Below, piece after piece: positions 7,853-17,230 of a stretch of DNA of 64,000 nt. Origin of the DNA: Methanococcoides sp. LMO-2 (GTDB taxonomy: Archaea > Halobacteriota > Methanosarcinia > Methanosarcinales > Methanosarcinaceae); NCBI RefSeq assembly GCF_038432375.1, contig NZ_JBCAUS010000007.1:186001-250000 (forward strand), written 5' to 3'. Each line of letters starts with the position of its first letter. Position 1 is the stretch's first letter. The position numbers and the translations under genes were made by a program. The notes beneath the pieces are model-generated. The model searched no databases and was not told the origin of the DNA. It saw only the letters and a program-made list of their open reading frames with translations.

Positions 7853-9274
7853 TTAGTCCTTAAGAGCAGCAATAAGCAGCTCACGGGCCTGGCGTGCATC
7901 GGCACGGCCCTTTGTCTTCTTCATGACCTGGCCTACAAGGAAATTGAGGGATTTCTCAGTTCCTCCAAGGTAGTCCTGAACAGCCTCATCGTTCTCTGCA
8001 ATAGCTTCGGAGACCGCCTGTGTCACAATATCACCTTCGACCTTAAGGAGACCTTTCTCCTTTACGATGTCCATTGGACTTCCACCTTCATCAAGGACTG
8101 TCCTGATAACATCCACCGCACTCTTCTCGGTGATCTTTTCCTCCAGCACAAGGTTGATGATATCAACAATATCATCGGTTGCGAAAGAAGTGATAGCAAG
8201 GTCCCTGTAGTTGAGCTCACCCCTGAGCACATCGGCAACCCATGTCCCTGCTGCACGGGGGTCGACCTTTGAAGCGACTACCTCAAAGAAGTCTGCCACG
8301 CGAATGTCAGATGTCAATGCCTTTGCGTGCATCTCGGTGATGCCATACTGCTCGACAAAGCGGTCACGTTTTGCATCAGGCAGTTCAGGAAGGGTTTCCT
8401 TTATAGCAGGTCCCCAGTCAGATACCCTCATCGGAACCAGATCCGGTTCAGGGAAGTAGCGGTAGTCGTGTTCCTCTTCCTTTGTACGCATGGAGATCGT
8501 TACACCCCTTGCCTCGTCGAAGTGACGGGTCTCCATAACGACCTTTCCACCTCTTCTCAAAAGGTTCTTCTGGCGCATGATCTCAAAGAGAATGGCACGT
8601 TCTGCTCCCTTGTGAGAGGAAATGTTCTTGACCTCTACCCTCTGGCCACCCATGATGGATACATTGGAGTCCACCCTCATGGAACCCTCAAGGCTGCCGT
8701 CGAACACATCCAGATACTCGAGGATATTCCTCAGCTTGTCAAGGTACCTGCGGGCCTCTTTCGGGCTTCTCATGTCAGGCTCGGAAACGATCTCGATAAG
8801 TGACATTCCGGAACGGTTGTAATCAATAAGTGTTCCCTTGGACTTCTCAATGGTTCCCATGTGCATCAGACGACCAGGGTCCTCCTCCATGTGTGCACGG
8901 GTGATCCTTACCACATGCTCCCCGTCCTCGCCTTCAATGACGATCTTACCGTTTCCGACAATAGGGAAATCATACTGGGTGGTCTGGAAACCTTTTGGAA
9001 GGTCAGGATAGTAATAGTTCTTCCTGTGGAACTGTGTCTGCTCCACGATCTCACAGTTAAGTGCAAGTCCGATCTTCATGGCAGCTTCCACTGACTTCTT
9101 GTTGATCACAGGCAATGCACCCGGAAGACCAAGACAGACAGGACATACATGAGTGTTTGGCTCTGCATCGTGGTATTTTGTAGAACATCCGCAGAACATC
9201 TTGGTGTTAAGCTTGTTCAGCTGGACGTGGACCTCAAGTCCGATCATTACACCATCGGGATTATCGTATACCAT
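7853..9274 (-). CDS. gatB: Asp/Glu-tRNA amidotransferase subunit B
   Basis: 473 residues, full length. The N-terminal cradle domain begins GLEVHVQLNKLNTKMFCGCS and carries the zinc Cys set (CGCS and CPVC) near residues 28-48; the C-terminal about 150 residues are the YqeY-like tRNA-binding tail. GatCAB converts Glu-tRNA(Gln) and/or Asp-tRNA(Asn) to the amidated forms. The ATG abuts the gatA stop, with GAGGTGATC inside the gatA end as ribosome binding site, so the two are translationally coupled. Confidence 0.96.
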   Translation of the reverse strand: MVYDNPDGVMIGLEVHVQLNKLNTKMFCGCSTKYHDAEPNTHVCPVCLGLPGALPVINKKSVEAAMKIGLALNCEIVEQTQFHRKNYYYPDLPKGFQTTQYDFPIVGNGKIVIEGEDGEHVVRITRAHMEEDPGRLMHMGTIEKSKGTLIDYNRSGMSLIEIVSEPDMRSPKEARRYLDKLRNILEYLDVFDGSLEGSMRVDSNVSIMGGQRVEVKNISSHKGAERAILFEIMRQKNLLRRGGKVVMETRHFDEARGVTISMRTKEEEHDYRYFPEPDLVPMRVSDWGPAIKETLPELPDAKRDRFVEQYGITEMHAKALTSDIRVADFFEVVASKVDPRAAGTWVADVLRGELNYRDLAITSFATDDIVDIINLVLEEKITEKSAVDVIRTVLDEGGSPMDIVKEKGLLKVEGDIVTQAVSEAIAENDEAVQDYLGGTEKSLNFLVGQVMKKTKGRADARQARELLIAALKD

Positions 9275-10702
9275 TTAGATCACCTCTGAAGGACGTGCTT
9301 TATTGTGATCGGTATTTTGTTCGAAGGCATATGCTGCACGCATGATAGTAGCTTCGTCGTACTGTTTTCCTATGATCTGCAGTCCAACAGGCAATCCATC
9401 GGAAAGTCCGCATGGCACTGATATGCATGGAACTCCGGAAAGGTTCATCGGGACAGTGTTCACATCGCTCAGGTACAGGGACAGTGGGTCCTCTACCTTC
9501 TCACCGATCTTGAACGCAGGCATTGGCATTGTTGGTCCCATCAGGACGTCCACACTGGATAATGCCTTCTCGAAATCCTGTTTGACAAGGGTGCGTACCT
9601 TCAGTGCCTTGAGATAGTACTTGTCCTGGTATCCGGCAGATAGGGCATATGTTCCAAGCAGCACCCTGCGCTGTACTTCCTTTCCGAAACATTCGGCACG
9701 TGTCCTTGAAGCCATTACATGCCAATTCTCACCATCATATCTTGGGCCGTAGCGAGTACCGTCAAACCTTGCAAGGTTGGATGATGCCTCGCTCATAGCA
9801 ATGGTATAGTAAGCTGCAAGAGCATATTTTGTATGAGGCATGGAGACCTTCTCCCATGTTGCTCCCATTTCCTCGTACTTGCCGATAGCATCCATAACAG
9901 CCTTCTCGACGCCTTCGTCCACGCCTTCACCGAAGTACTCTTCGGGAACTCCGATCTTAAGGGCCTTTACGTCATCAACAAGTGAATCGCGATATTTCAT
10001 TTCCCTGTCCATGGAAGTACTGTCACGGGGATCATACCCTCCTATGACATCCATTACAGTGGCGATGTCCTCAACACATGTTGCCATGGGACCGATCTGC
10101 TCAAGGGAGTTAGCATAGGAGATAAGACCAAAACGGGAAACAGCTCCGTATGTTGGCTTGAGTCCCACAACACCGCAGAATGCGGCAGGACAGCGGACAG
10201 AACCGCCTGTGTCAGAACCAAGTGAGATCGGGGCCTCACCTGCTGCCACAACAGCAGCACTGCCACCGGATGAACCTCCTGGCACTCTTTCAGTGTCCCA
10301 TGGATTCAATGTGACACCATAACAGCTTGATTCTGTAGATGTGCCCATTGCGAACTCGTCCATGTTGGTCTTGCCGAGTATGACAGCTCCTTCTGCTTTC
10401 AGACGCTCGATCACATGTGCGTCATAGGGAGGGACATAGCCTTCCAGTATCTTTGAACTGCAGGTTGTAGAAAGTCCCTTTGTGGAAATGTTGTCCTTAA
10501 TAGCGATAGGTACACCGGCGAGAAGTCCTTCACCCTCGCCCTTGTCGGCTTCCTTTGCCATCTCAATAGCACCGTCATAGGTGCATGTGTAACCATTGAT
10601 GCTGCTTTTTGCGATCGTTTCAAGATAAGCAGCGGTAACCTCTTCTGCAGAGGTTTTAGAGATCTTCCTTTTAACATCAGATATGCTCAGCCATTCAGCC
10701 AT
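9275..10702 (-). CDS. gatA: Asp/Glu-tRNA amidotransferase subunit A
   Basis: 475 residues, an amidase-signature enzyme. The Lys of AIKDNIS (about residue 70) and the Ser residues of GGSSGGSAA (about 145) plus GSDTGGSVR form the Ser-cisSer-Lys triad. It releases ammonia from glutamine or asparagine for transfer by GatB. A GAGGTGG element precedes ATG 10702, in the short gap after gatC. Order in the operon is gatC-gatA-gatB. Confidence 0.96.
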   Translation of the reverse strand: MAEWLSISDVKRKISKTSAEEVTAAYLETIAKSSINGYTCTYDGAIEMAKEADKGEGEGLLAGVPIAIKDNISTKGLSTTCSSKILEGYVPPYDAHVIERLKAEGAVILGKTNMDEFAMGTSTESSCYGVTLNPWDTERVPGGSSGGSAAVVAAGEAPISLGSDTGGSVRCPAAFCGVVGLKPTYGAVSRFGLISYANSLEQIGPMATCVEDIATVMDVIGGYDPRDSTSMDREMKYRDSLVDDVKALKIGVPEEYFGEGVDEGVEKAVMDAIGKYEEMGATWEKVSMPHTKYALAAYYTIAMSEASSNLARFDGTRYGPRYDGENWHVMASRTRAECFGKEVQRRVLLGTYALSAGYQDKYYLKALKVRTLVKQDFEKALSSVDVLMGPTMPMPAFKIGEKVEDPLSLYLSDVNTVPMNLSGVPCISVPCGLSDGLPVGLQIIGKQYDEATIMRAAYAFEQNTDHNKARPSEVI

Positions 10703-10711
10703 GATTCCACC

Positions 10712-10993
10712 TCAAATGATCCTCGGTGCCTTGATGTAGCCATCCTTCTCGGATGCAGTGTTCGCAAGCACATCTTCCTGGTCAAGGGATGGTGTGACAA
10801 CGTCTTCCCTGAAGACGTTCATGATATCTGCCACGTGATAGGTAGGCTCGACACCCTCGGTGTCCACCTCATCCAGCTGACCGAAATAATCCAGTACAGA
10901 ACTTAACTTCACAGCGTAGTCCTCAGCATCCGCATCATCGATATCGATGCGGGCGAGCCATCCTACGTGTTCTACCTCGTCTTTTGTGATCAT
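10712..10993 (-). CDS. gatC: Asp/Glu-tRNA amidotransferase subunit C
   Basis: 93 residues from ATG 10993, chosen over an upstream in-frame start at 11026 because GAGGA sits at the right distance and family members begin MITKDEVEHV. The pattern is that of GatC: an N-terminal helix with WLARIDI, then the segment VEPTYHV, and an acidic C-terminal region with LDQEDVL. It holds GatA and GatB together. First gene of gatCAB. Confidence 0.92.
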   Translation of the reverse strand: MITKDEVEHVGWLARIDIDDADAEDYAVKLSSVLDYFGQLDEVDTEGVEPTYHVADIMNVFREDVVTPSLDQEDVLANTASEKDGYIKAPRII

Positions 10994-11218
10994 ATTAGGT
11001 TCCTCAGATAATTGGGATAATAACATAGTGTGTTCTAATATGACTGATAGAAATCAAGTACTTAATATTAATATGTTGGGTTGTCAGGGCAGGTCAACAG
11101 TATCTGGCTGTGGGGTATAAGGAAAAGATGAAAAAAGAGAGAACTCCACAAGGGAGGGGATGTGCAGTAGAGGATATTATGGGACCCTTGTGAAGACAGA
11201 CAGGAACACAAGTTGTAT

Positions 11219-11623
11219 TTAAAGCAACTTTTCTCCTGCATTGGGACCCGGAGAGCAGTCATAGACATCTGTGATCTTCATCACAAGAAGGCTTTTTGCC
11301 GGTGCCTGTGCCATCTTGGAATGGACGATCTCCTGCATCTTCTCGAAATCCGGTCCGCTGGTCTTTAACTCAACATCACCTTTGATCTGGAAAGATCCTT
11401 TTGTTTTTGGACCCCATATATAGATAGAAACCTTCGGGTTCTCCATTACGTTGGAAAGGGACTTTTTCATGAAGTTGTCCGCTATCCATATAGTACTGTC
11501 ATCGACCAATGAGACAAAACCGATAGGAACAACGTTTGGGACACCGTCCTTTGAGGCAGTTGCAACAGGGAATACCTGTATTGTGCTGATCGCTTCTTTC
11601 ATTTCTTCTGTAATTGTTACCAT
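11219..11623 (-). CDS. PPOX/FMN-binding split-barrel protein
   Basis: 134 residues from ATG 11623, with GGTGATC 3 bases upstream; an upstream GTG at 11635 is less likely. The sequence matches the pyridoxamine 5'-phosphate oxidase-like split barrel: FPVATASKDGVPNVVPIGFV, then IWIADNF, NPKVSIYIW and KGSFQIKGDVE. Such small single-domain proteins bind FMN, F420 or haem. The substrate cannot be told from the sequence. It is divergent from the ArsR-type regulator at 11751, about 130 bases away, which may control it (inference). Confidence 0.75.
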   Translation of the reverse strand: MVTITEEMKEAISTIQVFPVATASKDGVPNVVPIGFVSLVDDSTIWIADNFMKKSLSNVMENPKVSIYIWGPKTKGSFQIKGDVELKTSGPDFEKMQEIVHSKMAQAPAKSLLVMKITDVYDCSPGPNAGEKLL

Positions 11624-11750
11624 GTTGATCACCACAGGTACTTAATACATGCATGTTAATATAGAAAACCGTTACAAAAATATACTGAAACTCATCAAAG
11701 TACACATTTCTAACTGAAAAAGAGAAAAACAGTTGCAAGAGCGTGAAAAT

Positions 11751-12521
11751 ATGACCGAACAGAAACTGATCGTAGAAGAAATATCCCTGATTCATGAGGA
11801 AATTTCCGGGCTTCGTAGTGAGCTGAACCGTTTCAGGGGGGAAGTTGCAGGTAGCCAGACCAATTCATTGCTCTATGAGTTCAGGAACCAGTGTGCTGTG
11901 GAGATGGTCAATGGATCCCTGGAGAATGCCTATGAACTCATCGGGAACGAGAAGAAGGAATGTCCTATGCAGACAAAATGTATTCCGCATTTAGTTCATT
12001 TTTTTGAAGAGCTGGCAGACTATACCAAAAATGACCAAATCACCGGGGAAAATATTGAAAAGATGCGCCAGGGTTTTGAAAAATTAAGAGAAATGGCACC
12101 ATACGACCATTGTTCCAACTGTATACAAAAGGCTGAAGGATACTTCGATCAGCAGGTGGGAATGTTACAGACAATAGGAGTCTACCAGAACGAGAGCAAC
12201 ATGCAATTGCAGGTTCAGAACCTCCATGAAGATAAGGTTGCCAACCTGATAGGGGACCCTCTGAGCAGTTCAGTGCGTATCCGTATCCTGAAGGCACTGT
12301 ATGAGGAAGGAAAGACTTTTACCGAACTCTCAAAGCTCACAGAGCTCCGCGGTGGGAACCTCCTCTTCCATCTGGAAAAACTCCAGAACAAAGGAATGAT
12401 AAGGCAGCGTGGTGAAAGAGGTGAATACCAGATCAGTTTACAGGGTTATGAAGCCCTCAATGCCATGGCTGAACTTGTGGAGAAATTAGGTGTGAACTAC
12501 AGCAAGACAGGATCTATCTGA
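11751..12521 (+). CDS. ArsR-type winged-helix regulator with Cys-containing sensor region
   Basis: 256 residues from ATG 11751. An N-terminal coiled coil (about 1-35) leads to a middle region with several Cys (ECPMQTKC about residue 70 and CSNC about 120), then a C-terminal winged helix (about 165-240: SSSVRIRILKALYEEG, then GGNLLFHLEKLQNKGMIRQR). Family members of this layout are common in Methanosarcinales. The Cys pairs suggest metal or redox sensing, which is inference. The neighbour on the other strand is the flavin-binding-type protein at 11219. Confidence 0.75.
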   Translation: MTEQKLIVEEISLIHEEISGLRSELNRFRGEVAGSQTNSLLYEFRNQCAVEMVNGSLENAYELIGNEKKECPMQTKCIPHLVHFFEELADYTKNDQITGENIEKMRQGFEKLREMAPYDHCSNCIQKAEGYFDQQVGMLQTIGVYQNESNMQLQVQNLHEDKVANLIGDPLSSSVRIRILKALYEEGKTFTELSKLTELRGGNLLFHLEKLQNKGMIRQRGERGEYQISLQGYEALNAMAELVEKLGVNYSKTGSI

Positions 12522-12782
12522 CCTCCTAACCGCAGAAGCCATTTTGAGTCAGGGCAGATATTGCAAGTCGAAAATAAATATGGAAAGGAATTGGAAGATC
12601 ATAGCATATTTCCAGAGGAGATCTATTGGAAATGCGTAAAACCACATCTTTTAAAACTATTTTTAATTAGATGTTTATTTTTGATTTTTGAGAATATCGG
12701 GCACATAAGACATCATAAATGATAGCAATTTTAAATAAAACAATAAATATACATGTAAAGATTAGTATGCTATTTTTATTAA
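12522..12782. other. Non-coding AT-rich stretch
   Basis: Between the regulator's stop and the promoter of the 34-residue gene I see no open frame with expression signals. The segment around 12650-12700 is T-rich on the plus strand and could end the regulator's transcript. Confidence 0.4.
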
Positions 12783-12822
12783 TGGTCATATATAAATACC
12801 AGTATGACCAATTTTTAATTGG
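12783..12822 (+). promoter_or_regulatory. TATA box embedded in two inverted repeats (operator-like)
   Basis: TGGTCATA (12783-12790) and TATGACCA (12803-12810) form a perfect 8-bp inverted repeat around a strong TATA box (CATATATAAAT, 12787-12797). A second repeat, CCAATT-TTT-AATTGG (12808-12822), overlaps its right arm and covers the expected transcription start near 12820. A protein bound here would block TBP or RNA polymerase, so repressor control of the small gene at 12844 is likely. Confidence 0.55.
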
Positions 12823-12843
12823 GAATAAAGGAAGGTGGTACGT

Positions 12844-12948
12844 ATGAGACTTAGTTCAAACTTCAGGTTGGAACTCTCGAGCTCACCTTGGGGAACGATC
12901 TCAATTTCCTTTGTCGAGATCGATGAGGATCCTGAAAAGCCCCCCTAA
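12844..12948 (+). CDS. 34-residue peptide gene with strong expression signals
   Basis: ATG 12844 to TAA 12948 encodes MRLSSNFRLELSSSPWGTIS followed by ISFVEIDEDPEKPP. A strong ribosome binding site (AGGTGG, 5 bases before ATG) and a strong TATA box with operator-like repeats precede it. The peptide is Ser-rich in the middle with one Trp and has an acidic, Pro-ending tail. I recognise no family. It could be a modified-peptide precursor, a small regulator or a structural peptide; no obvious modifying enzyme is adjacent. Confidence 0.5.
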   Translation: MRLSSNFRLELSSSPWGTISISFVEIDEDPEKPP

Positions 12949-13164
12949 CGTATTTTTAATTCAGGGCAGACAAGCTTCCCTACAGGACAGTTAAATTACT
13001 GCAGTTTTTGATATTTTCTACTTTAATTTTTTCGTTTTTGATCTTTTATTTTCTTAGCCGGAATATGATAACTACAGCAGAACTGTGATGCCAGGACTAC
13101 CAAAAAAAGCCAGTTCGAAGTAACATTGGAAGCAATAGAAATTAAAATAGAAAAAGACAAATAT
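12949..13164. other. T-rich intergenic stretch
   Basis: After the 34-residue gene come several T-runs (about 13008-13052) suitable as an archaeal terminator. No further coding or RNA signal is evident up to the hairpin at 13165. Confidence 0.4.
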
Positions 13165-13192
13165 ATCCATTCAGGAGAATCCCTGAATGGAT
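13165..13192 (-). terminator. Hairpin terminator of the small-gene operon
   Basis: ATCCATTCAGG (13165-13175) and its perfect complement (13182-13192) form an 11-bp stem with a 6-base loop. On the minus strand a T-rich run (TATATTTGTCTTTTTC) follows it, 36 bases beyond the stop of the gene at 13229. Confidence 0.65.
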
Positions 13193-13228
13193 GGTTTCAC
13201 AGGATGAATCTTAAAAAACAATGGAGGT

Positions 13229-13372
13229 TCAGGAGTCATCCTGCATGTCCATATCTATTTTTAACAGGTTACTGCTATCAATTCTGCCATCTGCACCAAT
13301 GCTGATGGAAAATGCAATTGCAGAAGATTCTTCTGCGCTGGGCTGTACATAGAGTAAAGTTCTGTTATCCAT
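13229..13372 (-). CDS. 47-residue small protein, unknown
   Basis: ATG 13372 to TGA 13229, with GAGGT 7 bases upstream. The protein starts MDNRTLLYVQPSAEE, then has a hydrophobic strand-like stretch SSAIAFSISIGADGRIDSS and an acidic end (DMDMQDDS). It follows the 13407-13620 gene by 34 bases, so both are probably one transcript, closed by the hairpin at 13165. No family recognised. Confidence 0.55.
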   Translation of the reverse strand: MDNRTLLYVQPSAEESSAIAFSISIGADGRIDSSNLLKIDMDMQDDS

Positions 13373-13406
13373 ATTTAGACCTCATTTGTTCAAAAATTTA
13401 GATGTT

Positions 13407-13620
13407 TTAAGCTGCTTTTCCGGGATCAGTTATGACGGTTATACCCATGCCCGGAATAGATACGATAAAGGCGCCTTCTTTTGATGGTACCGTCATCGTT
13501 CACTATCGAAGAAAAAACGACTGCAGGGTCTATACCAACCTGTGGTTTGTATAAGACCATGTTACTCAAAAGATATCCGTACTTATATGCATCTACTATA
13601 TTCTCAGTTGTATCTGCCAT
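13407..13620 (-). pseudogene. 70-residue small protein gene with a one-base frameshift
   Basis: As it stands, ATG 13620 gives 64 residues ending at 13426. After NDDGTI the frame turns into an Arg/Tyr/His-rich tail. Removing one A from the run just after this point gives KEGAFIVSIPGMGITVITDP and then GKAA, stop at 13407, which looks far more like protein. The N-terminal part is MADTTENIVDAYKYGYLLSN and then MVLYKPQVGIDPAVVFSSIV. So the gene is frameshifted, by mutation, by a sequencing error or by a programmed slip. Family unknown. A TATA-like box (about 13767-13778) precedes it, and a 22-residue open frame (13666-13734) lies between. Confidence 0.5.
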
Positions 13621-13849
13621 ATTCTTCAGTCCCCAAATATTTACACATTATATTCTTTAACCGGGTCAATGCATGCCAGCAGAATGGAGACCGTTGTTGA
13701 GAACCCCCACGAGGACCCAATCTGCAACCCCCATACACAGACCTTGTTACTATGTTGGCATTTTGAGTATAAATAATATTGCATCTGGATAATTAGTATT
13801 ATCTTTGAAACTAACTAAGTGGTTTAGTAATAACAAAAAACTTCAACAC

Positions 13850-14695
13850 TCACAAAGAGATCAATACTATCGCTGCCAAAGCAAGCACAACCCCGATCCA
13901 CTGAATTGAAGACAACCGCTCTTTCAGAACGATCCATGCAAGCAGCACCGTGCTTCCCGGATACAGGGATGCAACAACTGTTGCGATATCCAGTCTGCCA
14001 GCCTGGGAAGCCAGTGCAAAGAAAAGATTGCCACTGGCATCAAGAATTCCTGAAATAATTATTACGGGGAGAACGCTTTTTGAAGGTAAACTTGCTGACT
14101 TTTTCAGCAGGGCAAATCCAAGAATAACGATGACAGCAGAGACCTTTGCAACCGTAAGTGGCCAGAAGACCGCGGATTCACTGAAAAGGTCGACAGATAT
14201 GAAGAAAATTCCAAACCCTACCCCTGCAAGCAGCGGATAGACAACGTCCTGTCGTTTTATCTCATTTTTCTCACCGGTACTGCTGATCATCCACATGGCA
14301 GCAATAGCTACCACAAAACCTGCTATCTGATATCCTGCCGGGAGCCCTTCATTGAAAATGCTGTAGATCACAGGCAGGCCAACGGTTACAACCGCAGAGA
14401 TCGGCGCTGCGACTCCCATCTTGCCCTTGGAGAGTGCATGATATAGTAGCAGAAGACCTGCACTTCCTGAAACACCTGCAACAAATCCCCAGAACATGCC
14501 ACTCATTGGAGGGAAGTCTTCCGAGAAATATACCGCCAGAAATGGAAGAAGAACAAGACCCACAGCCTGTGTGATTATGACAACCGAATAGACACTGGCT
14601 CGTCTTGTAGCAAAACCGCCTGAAAAATCCGCAGCACCCCAGGTTGCAGCTGCTGCAAGACCGAAAAAGGTTACAAGGATCTCAGGGGGGATCAT
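13850..14695 (-). CDS. EamA/DMT-family transporter
   Basis: 281 residues with about ten hydrophobic segments in two homologous halves, as in EamA drug/metabolite transporters. The C-terminal repeat ends with the typical ATVVASLYPGSTVLLAWIVL and LKERLSSIQWIGVVLALAAI. The substrate is unknown (family members move amino acids, nucleotides or drugs). It stands alone, divergent from the hybrid cluster protein gene. Confidence 0.85.
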   Translation of the reverse strand: MIPPEILVTFFGLAAAATWGAADFSGGFATRRASVYSVVIITQAVGLVLLPFLAVYFSEDFPPMSGMFWGFVAGVSGSAGLLLLYHALSKGKMGVAAPISAVVTVGLPVIYSIFNEGLPAGYQIAGFVVAIAAMWMISSTGEKNEIKRQDVVYPLLAGVGFGIFFISVDLFSESAVFWPLTVAKVSAVIVILGFALLKKSASLPSKSVLPVIIISGILDASGNLFFALASQAGRLDIATVVASLYPGSTVLLAWIVLKERLSSIQWIGVVLALAAIVLISL

Positions 14696-14830
14696 TATGT
14701 TTGCTCCAGGACAAAGAATGAGATTATTTTCGGGTAAATTTGCTCATTTCTATAAATAGGTTCTCACGCAGGACAAAACATTACTTCCGGAAGAATTGTT
14801 TTTTGAGGAGGTATCGAACAAGAAACTGGG

Positions 14831-14841
14831 ACTATATATAC
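14831..14841 (+). promoter_or_regulatory. TATA box of hcp
   Basis: ACTATATATAC lies about 80 bases before the hcp ATG, giving a start near 14866 and a leader of about 50 bases. Confidence 0.5.
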
Positions 14842-14918
14842 GAGTATCATTAATCTACTAAATATCCTAAAGATACTATATTCGAGCACCCCCCACAAAA
14901 AAGGAGAGATAAAAAACA

Positions 14919-16607
14919 ATGTATTGCTATCAATGTGAAGAAACTGTGAATGGTCAGGCATGTACCAAAGCAGGTGCCTGCGGAAAGAAACCGGAAGTTG
15001 CAGACCTGCAGGACCAGCTTACCTACATACTAAAAGGTATTGCATACTACAATGCAAAGGCACGTGAGAACGGAATCACCGATGAGAAAGTGGATCAGTT
15101 CATCATGAACGGACTTTTCTCAACCATCACTAATGTGAACTTCAGCGCAAAAGACTTCCAGAAATACATCCGGGAAGGACTTGAAATAAGAGATGGCGTC
15201 AAGCGAAATCTTGTCACAAGGAACATCGACCTCGGAGAAGCAAAGGACATCTCATTCGGTGATAAGATCAAGGCCACACTCGGCATGTCCGATCCGGAGA
15301 CCAGATTTGAGATCCCTGCTGCTGCTATTGTAACACCTGAAGTTCTCAGGACAACCAACACCGGAATCCTTGCAACACAGAACGAAGATATCAGGTCATT
15401 GCGAGAACTGCTCACCTACGGACTTAAAGGTCTTGCAGCCTATGCCCATCATGCAAACGTCCTGGGATACAGCGATGACAAGATATTTGCATTCACAGAA
15501 AGAGCGCTTGCTGCAACACTTGACGATACGCTTTCAGTTGACGACCTTGTCGGAATGGTCCTCGAATGTGGGGAATACGGTGTAAAGGTCATGGCTTTGC
15601 TGGACGAGGCAAACACTACCACCTACGGTAACCCTGAACCCACCGAGGTCTACCTTGGCGTCAGGGAAAATCCGGGAATACTCATCAGTGGACATGATCT
15701 TAAGGACATGGAACAGCTGCTGAAGCAGACTCAAGGAACAGGCGTTGATGTTTACACCCACGGTGAAATGCTGCCTGCAAACTACTACCCTGCATTCAAG
15801 AAGTATGACAACTTCGTCGGAAACTATGGTGGTTCCTGGTGGGCACAGAAGAGCGAGTTCGAGAAGTTCAACGGTCCCATACTGATGACAACCAACTGTA
15901 TCGTTCCACCAAAGGAAAGCTACATTGACAGGATCTACACAACAAGCATTGTCGGTTTTGATGGCGTAAAACACATCGATGCTGACGAGAACGGTGCGAA
16001 GGACTTCTCTGCACTCATTGAGCAGGCAAAGAAGTGTAAGTCTCCGGAACAACTGGAAGATGGCACCCTTGTCGGAGGATTTGCCCACAGTGCAGCCCTC
16101 TCCGTTGCTGACAAGATCGTAGAAGCGGTCAAGGGCGGAAAGATCACACGCTTCGTGGTCATGGCAGGTTGTGACGGAAGACACAAGGAAAGGGACTACT
16201 ACACCAAATTCGCTGAAGCTCTCCCTGAAAGTGCTGTCATCCTCACAGCAGGTTGTGCAAAATACCGCTACAACAAGCTTGACCTTGGAGACATCGACGG
16301 GATACCAAGGGTCCTCGATGCAGGACAGTGTAATGATTCATACTCCCTTGTGGTCATCGCACAGAAGCTTGCAGAGGTCTTCGGACTTGATGACATCAAT
16401 GAGCTGCCGGTATCATACAACATCGCATGGTATGAACAAAAGGCAGTCCTTGTCTTGCTTGCACTGCTCTACCTTGGTGTTAAGAACATAACACTTGGTC
16501 CGACACTGCCTGCATTCGTCTCCCCGAACGTCCTCAACGTCCTTGTTGAGAACTTCAACATAGCACCCAACACAACCGTCGACGAGGATCTGGAAAGGCT
16601 GCTCTAA
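14919..16607 (+). CDS. hcp: Hybrid cluster protein (hydroxylamine/NO reductase type)
   Basis: 562 residues. The N-terminal Cys set (CYQCEE, then C15 and C21) binds the cubane cluster. Later conserved sites for the hybrid Fe-S-O cluster are visible, for example the His/Glu/Cys-bearing regions [37 protein letters not shown] and DAGQCND. Hcp reduces NO or hydroxylamine and protects anaerobes from nitrosative stress. GGAGAG is 9 bases before the ATG. Monocistronic by context. Confidence 0.95.
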   Translation: MYCYQCEETVNGQACTKAGACGKKPEVADLQDQLTYILKGIAYYNAKARENGITDEKVDQFIMNGLFSTITNVNFSAKDFQKYIREGLEIRDGVKRNLVTRNIDLGEAKDISFGDKIKATLGMSDPETRFEIPAAAIVTPEVLRTTNTGILATQNEDIRSLRELLTYGLKGLAAYAHHANVLGYSDDKIFAFTERALAATLDDTLSVDDLVGMVLECGEYGVKVMALLDEANTTTYGNPEPTEVYLGVRENPGILISGHDLKDMEQLLKQTQGTGVDVYTHGEMLPANYYPAFKKYDNFVGNYGGSWWAQKSEFEKFNGPILMTTNCIVPPKESYIDRIYTTSIVGFDGVKHIDADENGAKDFSALIEQAKKCKSPEQLEDGTLVGGFAHSAALSVADKIVEAVKGGKITRFVVMAGCDGRHKERDYYTKFAEALPESAVILTAGCAKYRYNKLDLGDIDGIPRVLDAGQCNDSYSLVVIAQKLAEVFGLDDINELPVSYNIAWYEQKAVLVLLALLYLGVKNITLGPTLPAFVSPNVLNVLVENFNIAPNTTVDEDLERLL

Positions 16608-16750
16608 AGCCTTTCTTTTACCCTCCTTTTAATTTTCCTCCTGATCCCCTCAATTCTGATATTCATCCTGTGAACTTTTTCTTTTTTAGCTCAAGGATCA
16701 TCTGATTAGCAATAGAGATAGTACTAAAAATTCTTTTATAGCATCATCAA

Positions 16751-16765
16751 ACAACATATTGTTGT
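16751..16765 (+). promoter_or_regulatory. Perfect inverted repeat at the start of the 16764 gene
   Basis: ACAACA-TAT-TGTTGT spans the expected transcription start, about 25 bases after a TATA-like TTTATA (16735-16740), and touches the GTG start codon. It could be an operator; the message would be nearly leaderless. Confidence 0.4.
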
Positions 16766-17111
16766 GGAGAACCGGAACAAACCAAAAAGCGACCAGAACA
16801 GAATCTGGAAAATACTTCTTATAATTGCTTCAATTGCCTTTCTGATAGTTGCCGGAGCAATGATAATCGTTGACCAGCAATATTACATCGGGATACTGTA
16901 CCTGATCACATCTATATTGTACATCATCTCTGCCTATCTCATTGCCACCGGCAGGGCCAACATAACGAACAGTTCATCAAATGAGCAGATAGCCCTGGCA
17001 CTTGGTTTTACGATCATCACTATAGGATTGGCCCTGAGGGGACCTTTATGGGGACTTGGATTCGTCCTTTTTCTGGCAGCCATACTATCAATGCGCAAGA
17101 ACAATGATTGA
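16764..17111 (+). CDS. Small four-helix membrane protein, unknown
   Basis: 115 residues starting with GTG. After a charged N-terminus (about 1-16) come four hydrophobic segments (about 18-36, 42-62, 73-90 and 92-108), ending RKNND. There is no ribosome binding site; a TATA-like box about 25 bases upstream suggests a leaderless message. Family not recognised. It sits between hcp and the radical SAM gene on the same strand. Confidence 0.6.
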   Translation: MENRNKPKSDQNRIWKILLIIASIAFLIVAGAMIIVDQQYYIGILYLITSILYIISAYLIATGRANITNSSSNEQIALALGFTIITIGLALRGPLWGLGFVLFLAAILSMRKNND

Positions 17112-17230
17112 CAGAGCATTGTAAAAGTGGCAAAATCTACCGGAAAGAAGCATATATAATAGGCAAATGACAATCTGTCAGCTATAAAAAATTTAATCCA
17201 ATTGACACCCGGAAAAAGATGGAGACACTG

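Noticed and set aside
11068-11268. 66-residue frame upstream of gatC
   Set aside because: Overlaps the 3' end of the PPOX gene in another frame, Ser/Cys/Leu-rich and without ribosome binding site.
15534-16184. 216-residue frame opposite hcp
   Set aside because: Shadow of the strong hcp coding frame; Cys/Val-rich composition without family features.
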